From Berberis thunbergii (Eukaryota; Streptophyta; Magnoliopsida; Ranunculales; Berberidaceae), in NCBI GenBank assembly GCA_003290165.1, contig QNQO01009167.1, positions 186,001 to 250,000 of the forward strand: a stretch of DNA of 64,000 nt. The letters are read 5' to 3'. The position numbers and the translations under genes are program-made. Under the pieces are notes generated by a model that saw only the letters and a program-made list of their open reading frames with translations, was not told where the DNA came from and did not search any database. Shown here one piece after another: positions 20,133 through 30,748 of this stretch (within the stretch, counting starts at the first letter, position 1; each line of letters opens with the position of its first letter).

Positions 20133-22990
20133 TTTTTTTTTATTTATAAAAACGAGCGGGGTTATTTAGGATCCCCGAACCTTAGAAATGAATTACAATC
20201 ACTCATACATTTACTCGTTACATCATCCACAGGACAAAAAACTTGCTTAAAATCTACAACTAAGAACCTAATTAGCTCTAGAATCACCATCTCCAAGTTG
20301 GGGAGTAACCCTGCAAAGTGTTCTGCTACTAAAGTAGTTGCATGATAGACCTGCCATAACTTGTCTTCCTCATAAATACCAATCAATCCTTTAATCACTC
20401 TCATGACGTGATTTATACCTAATGTGGGCCCCAGGATGTACGAGAAGTCGTCGTAAGGATACGAACCACAATGAATCCTGATATAAAAACCATTGAATGC
20501 TAGCACTAATCTAGCATCCATACAAGGTTCTAATAAGCATTTTCATTCTACTTGTATTATCATCAGCAGTTACCTGAATTTAGGATTTGTCTTCTTGCTT
20601 CGAGAGGACCTTCGAGGAACATCTGCCGTGGGAGTCTGTATTGTGGTAACCTCCCATTCTTTTTCACTAGTGTTTTGCCCTACCTTTGCTGCTTCCTCTT
20701 CAAGTGAAGTTTGAATTTCAGCGACCACTGCCTCCATGCCTATTCGTGCAATTGCTGACTGCACAGCCTTAACGTTTTGGGGTGTTAGGCAAGCCATGAG
20801 CGTTGTGGGATCTTCCCCCAGTCCTCCGAAACCAGCGATCGCGCGAAGTACCTCCACTACTTGAATTGGGTTTTCCTCGGAGTTAGATATGGGGGTAGAC
20901 AGACCTGGCTCCGCTGCTGCTTCAGTGTCTGAATCCGCAGCCTGAATCGCTGTTTTAATCCCATTGGGTGAGTAACCTGCATCCCTACAATCATCCAACA
21001 ACCCAAACTCTGCCTGCTGATCTGTTTCAGCGCCTGCTGTCTGGATCGCAGCAGTTGGTACCTGTAAGTCAGCCGGTATTTCCTGTGTGACATCAGCACT
21101 AGACGGCTTCTTAATCGAACCAGTTCGAGGAAAGTGACCTGATTCGCGGACGGGAGAAAGAGCTCCAGCTGCGACAGTTCCTGGAACCACCTCTGCTGGA
21201 CCGAAATAGAGCGCAGGCTCCCCTGTTTCGGTGCTGTTGGCTGGCTGAGACAGCCCATTCTGATCGGTTAGAGACTGCGTTTCCTCGGCTTTGTGCATTG
21301 GCACACCTGACGGAGACATCACCGAGTGCCCGGACAACTTTTTCACACCTGAAACAAGCTGCCCAACCTGAATTTCACTAACAGTTTGCGACGCCGCCGC
21401 AAGATTAGAAAGGGTACTCTTTGATTCCGGATTGACATCCTTATCATTTGGAGTCAGCTTTGGGTGGTGTCCAAGAACCTGTTCAATCTCTGAAGTTGTA
21501 TACCCCGCCTCTAATAGGCATTCCTCCGTAGATTCGGATTTGACCGGTTTGCGCATGTTCTAATTTCTGACCCGTTGTTTGAAAATCCGCTGGAGCATCC
21601 TCCTCTTCCTCAGTATTCTCCATTAGAGCCTCAAAGGTGTTTGACAAAACCACCTTTCCTGGATCAGTTGCCCCCGGCTTGGTCTCCACGACTCCCTCCG
21701 GAATCTCCTTGCCTTTGCTATTTTTTTATCCACTCACACCCACATCCGAATTTGAAGAATTTTCCTTTCTAAGCACTGGAACATAATGTTGTTTGGTAAT
21801 AATATTTTCTGCCTTAGATTTGACTACCTTCTCAGTCTTACCAATGTCCGAGACTCGGCCTCCGGCCTTAATGCCGAGCTTCTTGCGACAAACAGTCTCC
21901 TGATGCCCTATCAAAGAACAAAAATCACAATATTTGAAACCTGGGTATTCTATCTTCTGCCAAAAACCTCTGTTATTGGCTCTATCAATCCATACTCTGT
22001 TTGGTAATTTGTCTGCCAAAGTCATCTCCACGCACACGCGGGCAAAGCCCGGGCGCGATAAACATCTAGTATGGTCGTCCATTCGCAAAAAATCACCAAA
22101 TGAATTGACAATTGCTTTTAAAATAGGGGGATGAAAAAGATGTAAAGGTAAGTTAGGCAACTCTACCCACAATGGCACCGAGATCGGGTCCTCCTTCAGA
22201 CTGAAACCATCATGCCAACGGAAAGCTTTAAACCGAACGCCACGAATCAAGAAGGAATCCCGCGACAATACTTTTTTTGCTTCCTCCTCCGATTGAAGAC
22301 GAACTAAGACATGCCGTTGATTGAGTAAACCAAGCGAAAAATCGCCCATAATTCCCCAGGTTCTGTGAATCGAATCTCGAATGTCTTCCAATGTAGGACG
22401 GTAGCTTGAGAATTTTAAAACGATCACATGTTTTTCCATAAACTCCTCCCCACGGACTTCATCCGTTGCCGTAATGCCAATCGCTGGAGCGCCATCTTTA
22501 TAGAATCTAGTTCCTTCAACCGAAATCTCCACAACGTCGGCCACTAGTATTTTTCCCAAAATTTGTGCGAAAGAGGGCTTAGCCGCTCCTTCCACGGTTC
22601 CCCCATTAGCAGGTTTCCCCAGCATGTGGGGAGGGATGGCGGCAGGAGGCGCCAACATCACATTCAGATCGGTGTCAGTGTCGAAAACCAAAACAGAATC
22701 AGCAGAGTCAAAACTGTGTAAAACCTGTCTCTGTACCGTAACGGTGCACAAACCGGTCTCAGAACCGTATCAGCGGCTGTGACGAAATCACTGCAACCGA
22801 AACGCGAGCACCCGATCTGAATCTCAGCCAAGACGGGAACAGAGAGCGAGGTAACTACCTGGATCTGTTCTGTGAAACCCTGAAAACGACCAGTAGCGGC
22901 CAGTATCGACCCGAATCGGCGTGTCGCGACCAGAGATAAGCCAGTATCAACATACATAAGGAGTTCGATCCTCATTCCTCACTACTTAAC
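20133..22990 (-). mobile_element. LINE (L1-type) copy B, ORF1 only, near full 5' end
   Basis: On the minus strand: a GC-rich 5' leader (about 22990-22752), ORF1 (22751-20570), then about 430 bp of 3' sequence ending in an A-rich tail (T-run at 20139-20150 on the plus strand), preceded by a GGTTCGGGGATCC stem-like motif. The 3' part holds an open frame (20521-20162, 119 aa) matching no reverse transcriptase or RNase H. ORF2 is absent. The target duplication was not found. Confidence 0.75.
20570..22751 (-). pseudogene. LINE ORF1 (DUF4283 / zinc-knuckle protein), copy B
   Basis: Starts with ATG at 22751. The DUF4283 domain covers about residues 50-215 (through the VELPNLPLHLFHPPILKAIV motif). 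A zinc knuckle C-D-F-C-SLIG-H-QETV-C follows, then an acidic linker and the basic end RRSSRSKKTNPKFR. One in-frame stop occurs at about 21727, and a frameshift lies near 21550, before the motif EECLLEAGYTTSEIEQVL. Only two lesions in about 730 codons suggests a fairly young copy. It shares the knuckle and the LLEAGYT motif with copy A. Confidence 0.85.
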
Positions 22991-23548
22991 CAAAGAAAAA
23001 TTCTTGAATAGTTTGTTTGAGCTAAAAATCCCACACCACATCTTTTGATTCAACAAGAGCAATACAATACAAACATGGCGACAACATAAACCATTTGTAC
23101 AGGTCGGGTTTATTTGAGCCATATGCAGCAAGCATTAAGGTGCTGCTTTGGGCTCCCATCATAGTCATATGTAAGTCATTTAAAATGAGATAAAAATTGT
23201 ATAATGCTAGCAGAGACCTACATCTTAGTCATTTAGAACTAAAACAATCAAAAGTCAGCACATGCATTACTAACTCATTCATTAATTTTTGTGAAATTCT
23301 AGGGATGCGCACCCTGCTCATCTCAAGGAGGGTGGGCGGTTGGGGGCGTCCCTCGCTCCCTAGAAAGGTTGTTAATTTTCTACTCACATTGCTAAAAAGA
23401 AAATTGCAACAAATTCATTCTTCAATTTCTCCTTGTATTTATCGTCTGCCGCATAGTCATCCTACAAACACTGATCCAAATAATCAACTTCAACATTCTA
23501 AAAACCCATCAAACTCAAGAAATTTCAACCGAAACCAATCAATTTAAC
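22991..23548. other. CACTA interior, no gene seen
   Basis: AT-rich sequence between the LINE 5' end and the reductase exons. The frame at 23197-23547 has no recognisable domain. Confidence 0.5.
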
Positions 23549-23930
23549 AGATCGATCACTTTGAATGTCACTTTACCGCATCTCGCTTTCGCCTCGTCTA
23601 CTAGTGCCTGAATTCAAACAATTCAATATTAATCAATCAATCCAGATCACTAATCATCAAAATAGACAAATTTAATAGCATTAAGTTTATCAAATTAGGT
23701 CAAAATCACAAAATTCAAATCAATTTGCAAAAGAACCTTGGTGAATCCTTCGGTGGTCTGAGTGCCGTAGAAGATCGAGACCTTCTTCTTTCCATCATTC
23801 ACTTCGGTTCAAGGTCTCTCACAATCAAAGGTTTCGGCGGTTCGACCTCGCTCGGTTTGAACCTAATGATCTCCTCCACATGAAGTCGAACACATAGCTG
23901 ACCTTGCTCTTCATGAGGAGACTCGACAAC
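23549..23930 (-). pseudogene. NADPH-cytochrome P450 reductase exons (captured fragment)
   Basis: Two exons on the minus strand. The first (about 23930-23737) carries the end of the N-terminal membrane anchor (W-R-R-S), the linker KPSEVEPPKPLIVRDLEP, then, after a premature stop and a change of frame, DGKKKVSIFYGTQT and on to EGFTKA. The second (23607-23549) encodes ALVDEAKARCGKVTFKVID. This is the start of the flavodoxin-like FMN domain; the phosphate-binding loop normally reads GTQTGTAEGF and is shortened here. Reductase supplies electrons from NADPH to ER cytochromes P450. FAD and NADPH domains are absent. The fragment lies 230 bp inside the right CACTA terminus. Confidence 0.78.
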
Positions 23931-24235
23931 ATCCCATGAAAGTCAATTGAAAGTAGGGAGAGAGAGTTGCGAGATTGGTTGAGGGAAGGAGAGTTTGAGA
24001 GTTTTTCTCTTCTTTCAATTTAATCTCATTCTTATCACAAGAAAAATCCAATGTTGCTGATTTAGCTACTTTAAAAAACTAAAACAAATATTGCAACATG
24101 CGAAAAATGAAACAATTACATTTTGGTTGGTGTTACAAAACAACCATTTTGGCGTAGTGATTGGTCAGCAATCTCGTGTGTTGTTAAGTGGTTTTAGGAG
24201 GCTTCGATTGCTTCACTCCCAAACCTAACACTCTC

Positions 24236-25060
24236 TAGTACCAAACTTGGCGCCATTGATTACCTCTGCTCCAATTAAGCATTGCTTCTAAAGCATTTCA
24301 TGCAACAGATTCTAATCTGCACCTGCTCATTAAGACAGATAAACCGGGTTCTTAGAACTGGTTCTTTGTGGTCTTGAAGACTCCAAGTAACAACTGCACA
24401 AAACTTGTAATTCTGGTCTAGGAATCATTTCCTGAATTACCTTCAGATGATAAATGAACAGTGTCTTTATTGCTGTGAATGGGAACTTCCAAGATAGGAC
24501 CAGTGGAGAATTTGGTCCTCCAAAGATTGATTAATGATCTGAACCTGCATTGCATTTTTTTTTATGGTCCAACTACAAGACTGAAATACACAAAACTGTT
24601 TCGCATGCTCCACAGAATATCACAAATACAATTAGGTATCGCATCCAGTTTTCCAATTGTTCATACTCAGGAATCAGCTTAAGAAAGTAATCAAAGAACA
24701 CCTCACTAGAAAGCACTGCACTCCAGCTAAATGGACATGGAGTAGACATCCATAACTGAAGAGCAGCAGGGCATTAAAAAAATAGATGCACCGGATTCTC
24801 TTATATGGATGCTTGCAGAGGCTGCAAACATTATCCACCGGGATATGATGGTTATTTAATTTGGAGGCTGTGGGTAGAAGGTCCATGAGGATCTTCCATA
24901 GAAATATTTTGACTCTTTCTGGAATTCTTAGCTTTCCAGATTCTAGGACGTAAAGAGAGATTAAGAGGTGGATTTGATGTAGATGGGTCTTTTAGTGAGT
25001 TTAGCTTATAGAAAAATCTATAACCTTTTGCCACAGAGAACTTACCTGATTTAGTAGCTG
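24236..25060 (-). pseudogene. L1 ORF2 C-terminal fragment (zf-RVT region)
   Basis: Minus-strand frames read (SL)KDPSTSNPPLNL, then RIWKAK, a run resembling the conserved K-I-F-L-W-K-I-L-H segment, then DLLPTASKLNNHHIPVDNVC and CSLCKHPY. This matches the zinc-binding zf-RVT region found after the reverse transcriptase in plant L1 ORF2. Several frameshifts are present. It directly flanks the TRIM. Confidence 0.6.
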
Positions 25061-25081
25061 ATCAAACAGGAGTATCAACCA

Positions 25082-25579
25082 AGGAATGTGATTTTGTGAA
25101 ATTTCAACAAAAAATTTGTTTTTTTGAAATTATGAAAGAAAAGAAAAAGGTCGAAATTAAAAGTTACATTTTTTTTCGAAAATTTTCAGTGTTTTCGTAA
25201 AATTCGAGATTTTTTCGTATTATCAAATCTTCTAACTATTTATTGATTTTTAAAATCATCTCCTGATTTTATAATGATCATTTTTTCTACTTATAAATTG
25301 ATTTTTAAAACCACTCCACCCCTTGATTTATAATTATATATTGATTTCATATTTGTTTCATTTATTGGTATTTAGGCATCATTTAATATGTTTAATAGAT
25401 TTATTTACTTGCACCTATTTTTTTCACATTTTCATATACTCTCGAAATTCATTATACATTTTTTATGTATCATTGAATTTTTTTCGTTTTTTTTACACAC
25501 TACACTAAAATATATCTCGAAATATTTCTTAAAATCAGGATACCAAAATAAACTCGAAAAACGAAATCACAATCCTTGG
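25082..25579. mobile_element. MITE, Mutator-like (copy 1)
   Basis: 498 bp, very AT-rich, with inverted termini around AAGGAWTGTGATTTYGT. It is flanked by 9-bp direct repeats TATCAACCA (25073-25081 and 25580-25588), the duplication size of Mutator-like elements. It is homologous over its whole length to 43930-44430. Non-coding. Confidence 0.75.
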
Positions 25580-25588
25580 TATCAACCA

Positions 25589-26377
25589 TAATTGATGGAG
25601 TAGGAGAACGTTGTTGAATAGTAGATGAAATGCGAGCCAGATAATAAAAGTGGACCTTATCCCTCCTTGCAAAGAAAAGCAAGACAAATCTCTCACATGT
25701 GAAGTTGTGGGGTACATGGGATGGGTGAAGTGGACTTTTAGTTTGACTACCCCCGATACAATGTTAAATTGCCTTCTACTCATGATACCAAAATTCATTC
25801 GAGCTTTTAAAATGGATGACAATTAACATATCTCAAAACGTTTAAACATAGGTTTAGTTATGTGTACGTTCGCCTTCAATCAATTCATTTCTTTGTATTC
25901 TCAAATGAATAAAAATGCTTGGATTTAGACGGTAGAATGGATGATAGAAAGAAAACAAGGGACTTTGAATAAGAATGGAAGAGGACGAGTGGGAGAAACA
26001 TATTAAATTTCTGAGAAAATTGAGTTATTTAAAAAAAAATTAGACCTCTTTTATTTTGATGAAGCCTTGTCAGTCACAGGCAAGTGATCTTGAGTGAGAG
26101 AATTGGAGGCAATTTATTTATTTTCCATTCCCATTAGAAGGCGTGATTAATTAATTTGGACATCGATGTGCTAAGTTATTTAATTATTTTTATGCCAATG
26201 GAGCATCAATAGTTTAGGATTGAGTTGTTTTATTTTTCTTTAGTTTTTTGTTTTTAATGTTATTTTTTATTCATGCGACTAAAGTTTGTCCAATCCTTTA
26301 CTATTCTCATTCATTTCATATGGTTTACAAATTCCTGAATATTATCTTCAAGGTGGTTAACAATATTGAGTCTTCAA
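25589..26377. other. No gene seen
   Basis: AT-rich, low-complexity sequence with no recognisable coding or repeat family. Confidence 0.5.
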
Positions 26378-27044
26378 CAAGGATGCATGGACACAGACAC
26401 ACGTGTCATATCGGATATGGATATGACGACTCGACAATTTCTTTAAAACTAAGACCGGGGGTACGTCATACTATTTTTTTTTAATAAGTCATAAGAACAA
26501 ACAATAATCTAATAAAGTGACTCCATAGTGTCTTCATCTTTACTGTAAGTAGAAAAGAAGGTGAAAAAAAAAACACAAAGAAGAAAAATGTAAAGAAGAA
26601 GAGGTGCAAAGGCTGAGAGGAAGATGACACTCTATTGTAAGAAAAAAAAGTAGAGAAAAAATATAGTAGAGAAGAAGTAGAGGGGGAGAAGCAGATGAGT
26701 GAAGAAAAACAAGAAGAAAAGTTGAAGAAGAAGCATAGGCTAACTCTATGCTTTAGTGACTATTTGTCCGAAAGAGTTATTACCTTTAAATGGATCAACA
26801 ACCATTAAATTAGGTGATTATGTGCATATATCTAAAAGTAAAAAATAAAACGAAGTTGGCTGCCGAGTCTTGATTGAGCCTTGACCAAGTTTCGGATGTG
26901 TTGGAGGTGTTCCGACACGTTGATCACATTGACCATGTGTCACTTGCTGACATGTTGACCATGTGTCCAATGTGTGTCGAGCGAGTGTCGGTATTAAATT
27001 CAGACACGAATACAACAAATTTTCAAAGTGTTTGTGCGTCCTCG
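26378..27044. mobile_element. hAT-like non-autonomous element, CAAGGAWGCACA family (copy 1)
   Basis: 667 bp. Left terminus CAAGGATGCATGG, right terminus GTGCGTCCTCG. Flanking octamers GTCTTCAA (26370-26377) and GTCTTCAG (27045-27052) match at 7 of 8. It contains GGACACAGACACACGTGTC and several GTTGACCA/ACATTGACCATGTG motifs, and a purine-rich core. It shares structure with 40736-41367. Confidence 0.8.
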
Positions 27045-27352
27045 GTCTTCAGACAGTGCAAAACGAATAACAAAACTTGAACGTTGATCATGCAAGTAGC
27101 ATGCCAGATAGTGTTCTCCACATGGACCACATCGTCTCCTGTTTTCCCACAATTGACGCATCATTGGTGTCATTTCTCTCCAAAAGATGGAGATACCCAC
27201 TGTATGTTGCATACAGTAGAGTCAATTAAGTCTAGAAATCCAAGAATCATGAAACCCCTTAACGACTTTAGGAGGAAACAATGGTTCATATACCTTGTGA
27301 CCTCATGCATTGAGGCTACACAATCCATCCATAGACGTCAATACATTTTGAC

Positions 27353-27562
27353 TTGATTTACATTGGCCTACCACATTTTCGTATAAGACCCATGCAGAAG
27401 GATTTCCGGAAAATCTATTCTCAAGTTAATGAATGGATAAAGAGAGCATTAGAACATAATCTCCAAGAGCTGGAGCTTAACATGCCGCATGTATCAAAGA
27501 ATAGAACCCCTGAAATGGAACAGGATGATGGTAAGATCTATATTCCGCCTGAGAGTGTTTTT
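27353..27562 (+). pseudogene. F-box/LRR (FBD-type) gene fragment
   Basis: The open frame reads VNEWIKRALEHNLQELELNM and then, further on, KIYIPPESVF. This resembles the VNRWIxxAxxRxVxELxL plus LPxSLF segment typical of plant F-box/FBD/LRR proteins. It is cut on the right by the copia derivative at 27568. No F-box is visible upstream. The call rests on a short pattern. Confidence 0.4.
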
Positions 27563-27567
27563 GGTAT

Positions 27568-29208
27568 TGTTGCGCCTTATTGCGGAAGCGGATAGACACC
27601 AACAATTGCACACAAGTACCACAAGGATCCAATCAATTAAATAGAGCAACTAGCAATGAAAGAAATTAGAGAAAAATTAAGAACATACCACAAGAGACAC
27701 AAGGTTTACGTGGTTCAGCAATTGCCTACGTCAACAGTGAGGTGATTCCACTATATTCAAGAACAAGGTACAAGAAGATGACAATTCTCACACAATCTTT
27801 CAACAAGAGATGAAACAATTCAAGGAATTATCTTCACACAATCTCTCAACAAGAGATGAAACAATTTCAGTAATTGTCTTTCTCTATTCCCTGTGCTTCA
27901 CAGTTTTTCTACATGGAATCATCTTAAACAAAACACCTACAGTTCCTAGTATATATAGGAACAACAGTTTCCTGTTTCGCAGCAATTTCCTGTTTCGCAA
28001 CAGTTTCATGTTTCCTAGAATTTATTTCATGTTCAAAAAATAGTTTCCAGAAGTCCAAACAGTTTTTCCTATTTCAAACAGGAGTCCAAACAGTTTCCTG
28101 TTTCAAACAGGTTCCCTATTTCACAAAACATGTTGTTTCCTGTTTCACAATTCTCCACCTCGGCAAATTTTTATAAGGAAAAAATGAGCCGAAACAAGGC
28201 ATAAGAATAAACTGATCAACACTCCATCATAGCTTTGTCACCTCACGAAACCGCCCCAAAGGGCCCTCAATCAACATGAGTCAATGTGGAGTAAGTCCAA
28301 ACAATGTTGGAACTTAACTCTAGGAACAACCTTTGTCAACATATCAGCAGGGTTGTCTTTTGTGTGTACTTTCACCAAAGACACATCACCATTCTCAATT
28401 TCACACTTCTCCACATGTACCTTGCTCACCTTGGATGTCATTGCAAACAAAACCTGTGACTTTCTAGACAAGAAGTTTCACTACGGTTTTTCTTCAAACA
28501 AGTTGTGCACAAACAAACCCTAACACTTTTGAATCTTCGCAATCTTGAGTAGAACAATTCAAGATCAATTTCCCTTAGTGCTCTGATACCAATTGTTTCG
28601 GCTTATTGCGGAAGCGGGTAGACACCAACAATTGCACACAAGTACCACAAGGATCCAATCAATTAAATAGAGCAACTAGCAATGAAAGAAATTAGAGAAA
28701 AATTAAGAACATACCACAAGAGACACAAGGTTTACGTGGTTAAGCAATTGCCTACGTCCATAGTGAGGTGATTCCCCTATATTCAAGAACAAGGTACAAG
28801 AAGATGACAACTCTCACACAATCTCTCAACAAGAGATAAAACAATTCAAGGAATTATCTTCACACAATCTCTCAACAAGAGATGAAACAATTTCAGCAAT
28901 TGTCTTTCTCTATTCCCTGTGCTTCACAGTTTTTCTACATGGAATCATCTTAAACAAAACACCTACAGTTCCTAGTATATATAGGAACAACAGTTTCCTG
29001 TTTCGCAGCAGTTTCCTATTTCGCAACAGTTTCATGTTTCCTAGAATTTATTTCCTGTTCAAAAAACAGTTTCCAGAAGTCCAAACAGTTTTCCTATTTC
29101 AAACAGGAGTCCAAAACAGGTTCCCTATTTCACAAAACAGTTATGTGTCCTACTCCTGTTTGTGAAACAGTTTCCTGTTTCACAAAGCATGTTGTTTCCT
29201 GTTTCACA
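27568..29208 (-). mobile_element. Ty1/copia deletion derivative with both LTRs
   Basis: LTRs at 27568-28149 and 28594-29208 are highly similar: about 10 differences in the first 300 bp, and an extra CAGTTTCCTGTTTC-type block in the right copy. A perfect 5-bp duplication GGTAT lies at 27563-27567 and 29209-29213. The primer site complementary to tRNA-Met (GGTATCAGAGC on the minus strand) is at 28580-28591 and a purine tract is next to 28150. The 444-bp interior retains only the end of copia RNase H (28271-28450, minus: VHTKDNPADMLTK). LTR similarity suggests a recent insertion. It depends on proteins from another copia element. Confidence 0.9.
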
Positions 29209-29213
29209 GGTAT

Positions 29214-29475
29214 CACGATGCAAATTGGATGAACAAGAAGGTGCCATAAATCTGTTATCTCAGAGAACTCTACAAAGGCGCCAGGGCCAGACGGTTTCTC
29301 TTCACTTTTCATCAAGGTGACAGGAGAATTATTGGTAATGACTTGACCAAAACTATCATGAGGTTCTTTGCTAGATCAAAACTATTGGGTGAGGTAAATG
29401 ATACTTGCATTGCATTAGTACTTAAAATTTCTAATGTTACTCACTTTAGTGATTTCAGGCTGTGCAATCTGATAT
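29214..29475 (+). pseudogene. L1 reverse transcriptase fragment, part 1
   Basis: Frames encode STKAPGPDGFSSLF, then (in a second frame) MRFFARSKLLGEVNDTCIAL and SNVTHFSDFR. These are the start of the L1 RT domain (usual motif KAPGPDGF...ALIPK...FRPISL). It is frameshifted and interrupted after 29475 by a copia-like LTR fragment; the same RT resumes at 30479. Confidence 0.75.
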
Positions 29476-29479
29476 GCGA

Positions 29480-30473
29480 CCGAGCATGTGACAAGAAGAG
29501 AGAGAGGACGAGTGAAAAACCATGTGGTCTACATCTGTCTGGGTGTTGTTGTCGTGTGCACCAGATAGAGACGTTGCTACTGTTCTTTGTTGAGTTGATT
29601 AAAACTCGGGGTGGTAATAACCCAGAGCTTTATATCAGTTTGAAGAAATTATTTTCTTTTCTTCTTCTTCTGGGACTTGGGCTTTGAGAGCCATGGTCAA
29701 ATCTCAACTCTATATATTGTAATTGGTAGGAGTAAGCGACTGTAAAACAAGAGCCACCCCATGTATATGGTTAGGTGGTGGTGTTTGAATCACTACTTGT
29801 ATTGTCGCTCATGGTGACGACAACTACGCAGTGTACTGGTGGCTCTGACTAAACCTTGAGTAATAATAGCTTGATATTTTAAAATACATTTTTTTGTGGT
29901 ACTGCGTAAAGCTCGGGGTGCAAATAGCCCAGAGTTTTAGACAGTTCGAGATTTCTTCTCTCACAGAGAGATGAAGGGAAGACGGGGTTTAAAAGATGAT
30001 GTTCTGAGATTGAGATTGATTGCAATTGTTCGATTGCAACGTTCTGATTGTTGATGATGTTTTGAAGGTGGTGATTGCAGTATTGATTGGTGATGATGAG
30101 TTTGTTTGCGGAAGCGGTGGTGAACGAAATTGTGGCTCGCAATATGGTCTGTCATGAGGTAGGCTATTACTATTGTCTTCCCTTCCCCGCCTCTTGCATC
30201 TAGTTAGTCGTCAGAGGTGCGGAAGAACTTGATTCCCCGAATTTTTAGGTATCCTAAGAACCTTGCTCTGATACCATGTAAAGAACTGTATTGAAATATT
30301 ATTGTATTGTAAATTGTGTTTTGTTATTAAATAGAATACAAGCTTATAAAGAAAATTCTAACATAACCTTGTAGAGATAGGAAACCTAAAACTTATATTC
30401 TATTATGACTTTCCTAACCTATTTTGTAACACTTTCCTATTTTGTAACATAGGTAAACTTATATTCTTTAACA
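29480..30473 (-). mobile_element. Copia-like LTR plus primer site and internal fragment
   Basis: On the minus strand a 197-bp LTR (30473-30277) begins TGTTAAAG and ends TTTACA. It is followed at once by the primer site TGGTATCAGAGC (30276-30265) and about 790 bp of internal sequence. The second LTR is missing. The open frame at 29879-30142 (minus) is His/Asn-rich and uninformative. It sits inside the L1 RT. Confidence 0.65.
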
Positions 30474-30478
30474 TATTC

Positions 30479-30748
30479 AAGGTAGATTCATTCAAGATAA
30501 CATAATGCTTGCGCATGAGCTAGTGAGAAACTACCACAAAGATCAAGGTCCCCCAAGGTGTGCAGCTAAGATCAACCTCAAGAAAGCATACGACATGGTG
30601 AGATGGGAGGCAATTCTTCATGTTCTGGCCAAATTCAAGTTTCCTAGTCTGTTTATAGCATGAGTAAAGGAAGGTGTTACTACGACTAAATACACAATAT
30701 CTCTCAATGGTTCATATAAAGATGTTTTTTCTTGGTCAAGAGGGTACA
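30479..30748 (+). pseudogene. L1 reverse transcriptase fragment, part 2
   Basis: Reads GRFIQDNIMLAHELVRNYHK, then AAKINLKKAYDMVRWE (the YD catalytic region; the usual form is KIDLxKAYDxVxW), a stop after LFIA, and ISLNGSYKD. It continues the fragment at 29214-29475, about 30 codons having been lost at the insertion. It is abutted on the right by the gypsy element. Confidence 0.75.

Larger units (their letters stand above)
14638..24159. mobile_element. CACTA element carrying host exons (Pack-CACTA)
   Basis: Left terminus CACTACACCATAAAGG at 14638 and right terminus CCATTTTGGCGTAGTG ending at 24159. The right end shares the TGTTACAAA subterminal motif with the small CACTA MITEs at 40070-40362 and 41770-42061. 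Subterminal repeats of the ATACTAATGRAATAATTG type lie at 14700-14830. TRIM LTR sequence resumes immediately outside both ends. Contents: glycosylase exons (15299-15853), two ORF1-only LINEs (17321-19473, 20133-22990) and P450-reductase exons (23549-23930), all on the minus strand. No CACTA transposase was recognised. The 3-bp flanks (GTC, ATT) do not match. Confidence 0.78.
13105..24230 (+). mobile_element. TRIM retrotransposon with at least three LTRs, interrupted by hAT and CACTA
   Basis: LTRs begin TGTTGGAGTTGG or similar and end CCTAACA. LTR a is 13105-13444, LTR b starts at 13562 (truncated near 13667), and LTR c starts at 14430, is split at 14637 and resumes after 24159 to end at 24230. 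LTRs contain the CCCACATCAAC and AAGTATATAAGTGG promoter-like motifs common in plant TRIMs. A primer site complementary to initiator tRNA-Met (TATTAGAGCTG, degenerate) follows LTR a. The short internal parts are non-coding. Flanks CTCTT (13100-13104) and CTCTC (24231-24235) are a likely 5-bp duplication. The extra LTR points to recombination between copies. Confidence 0.75.
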
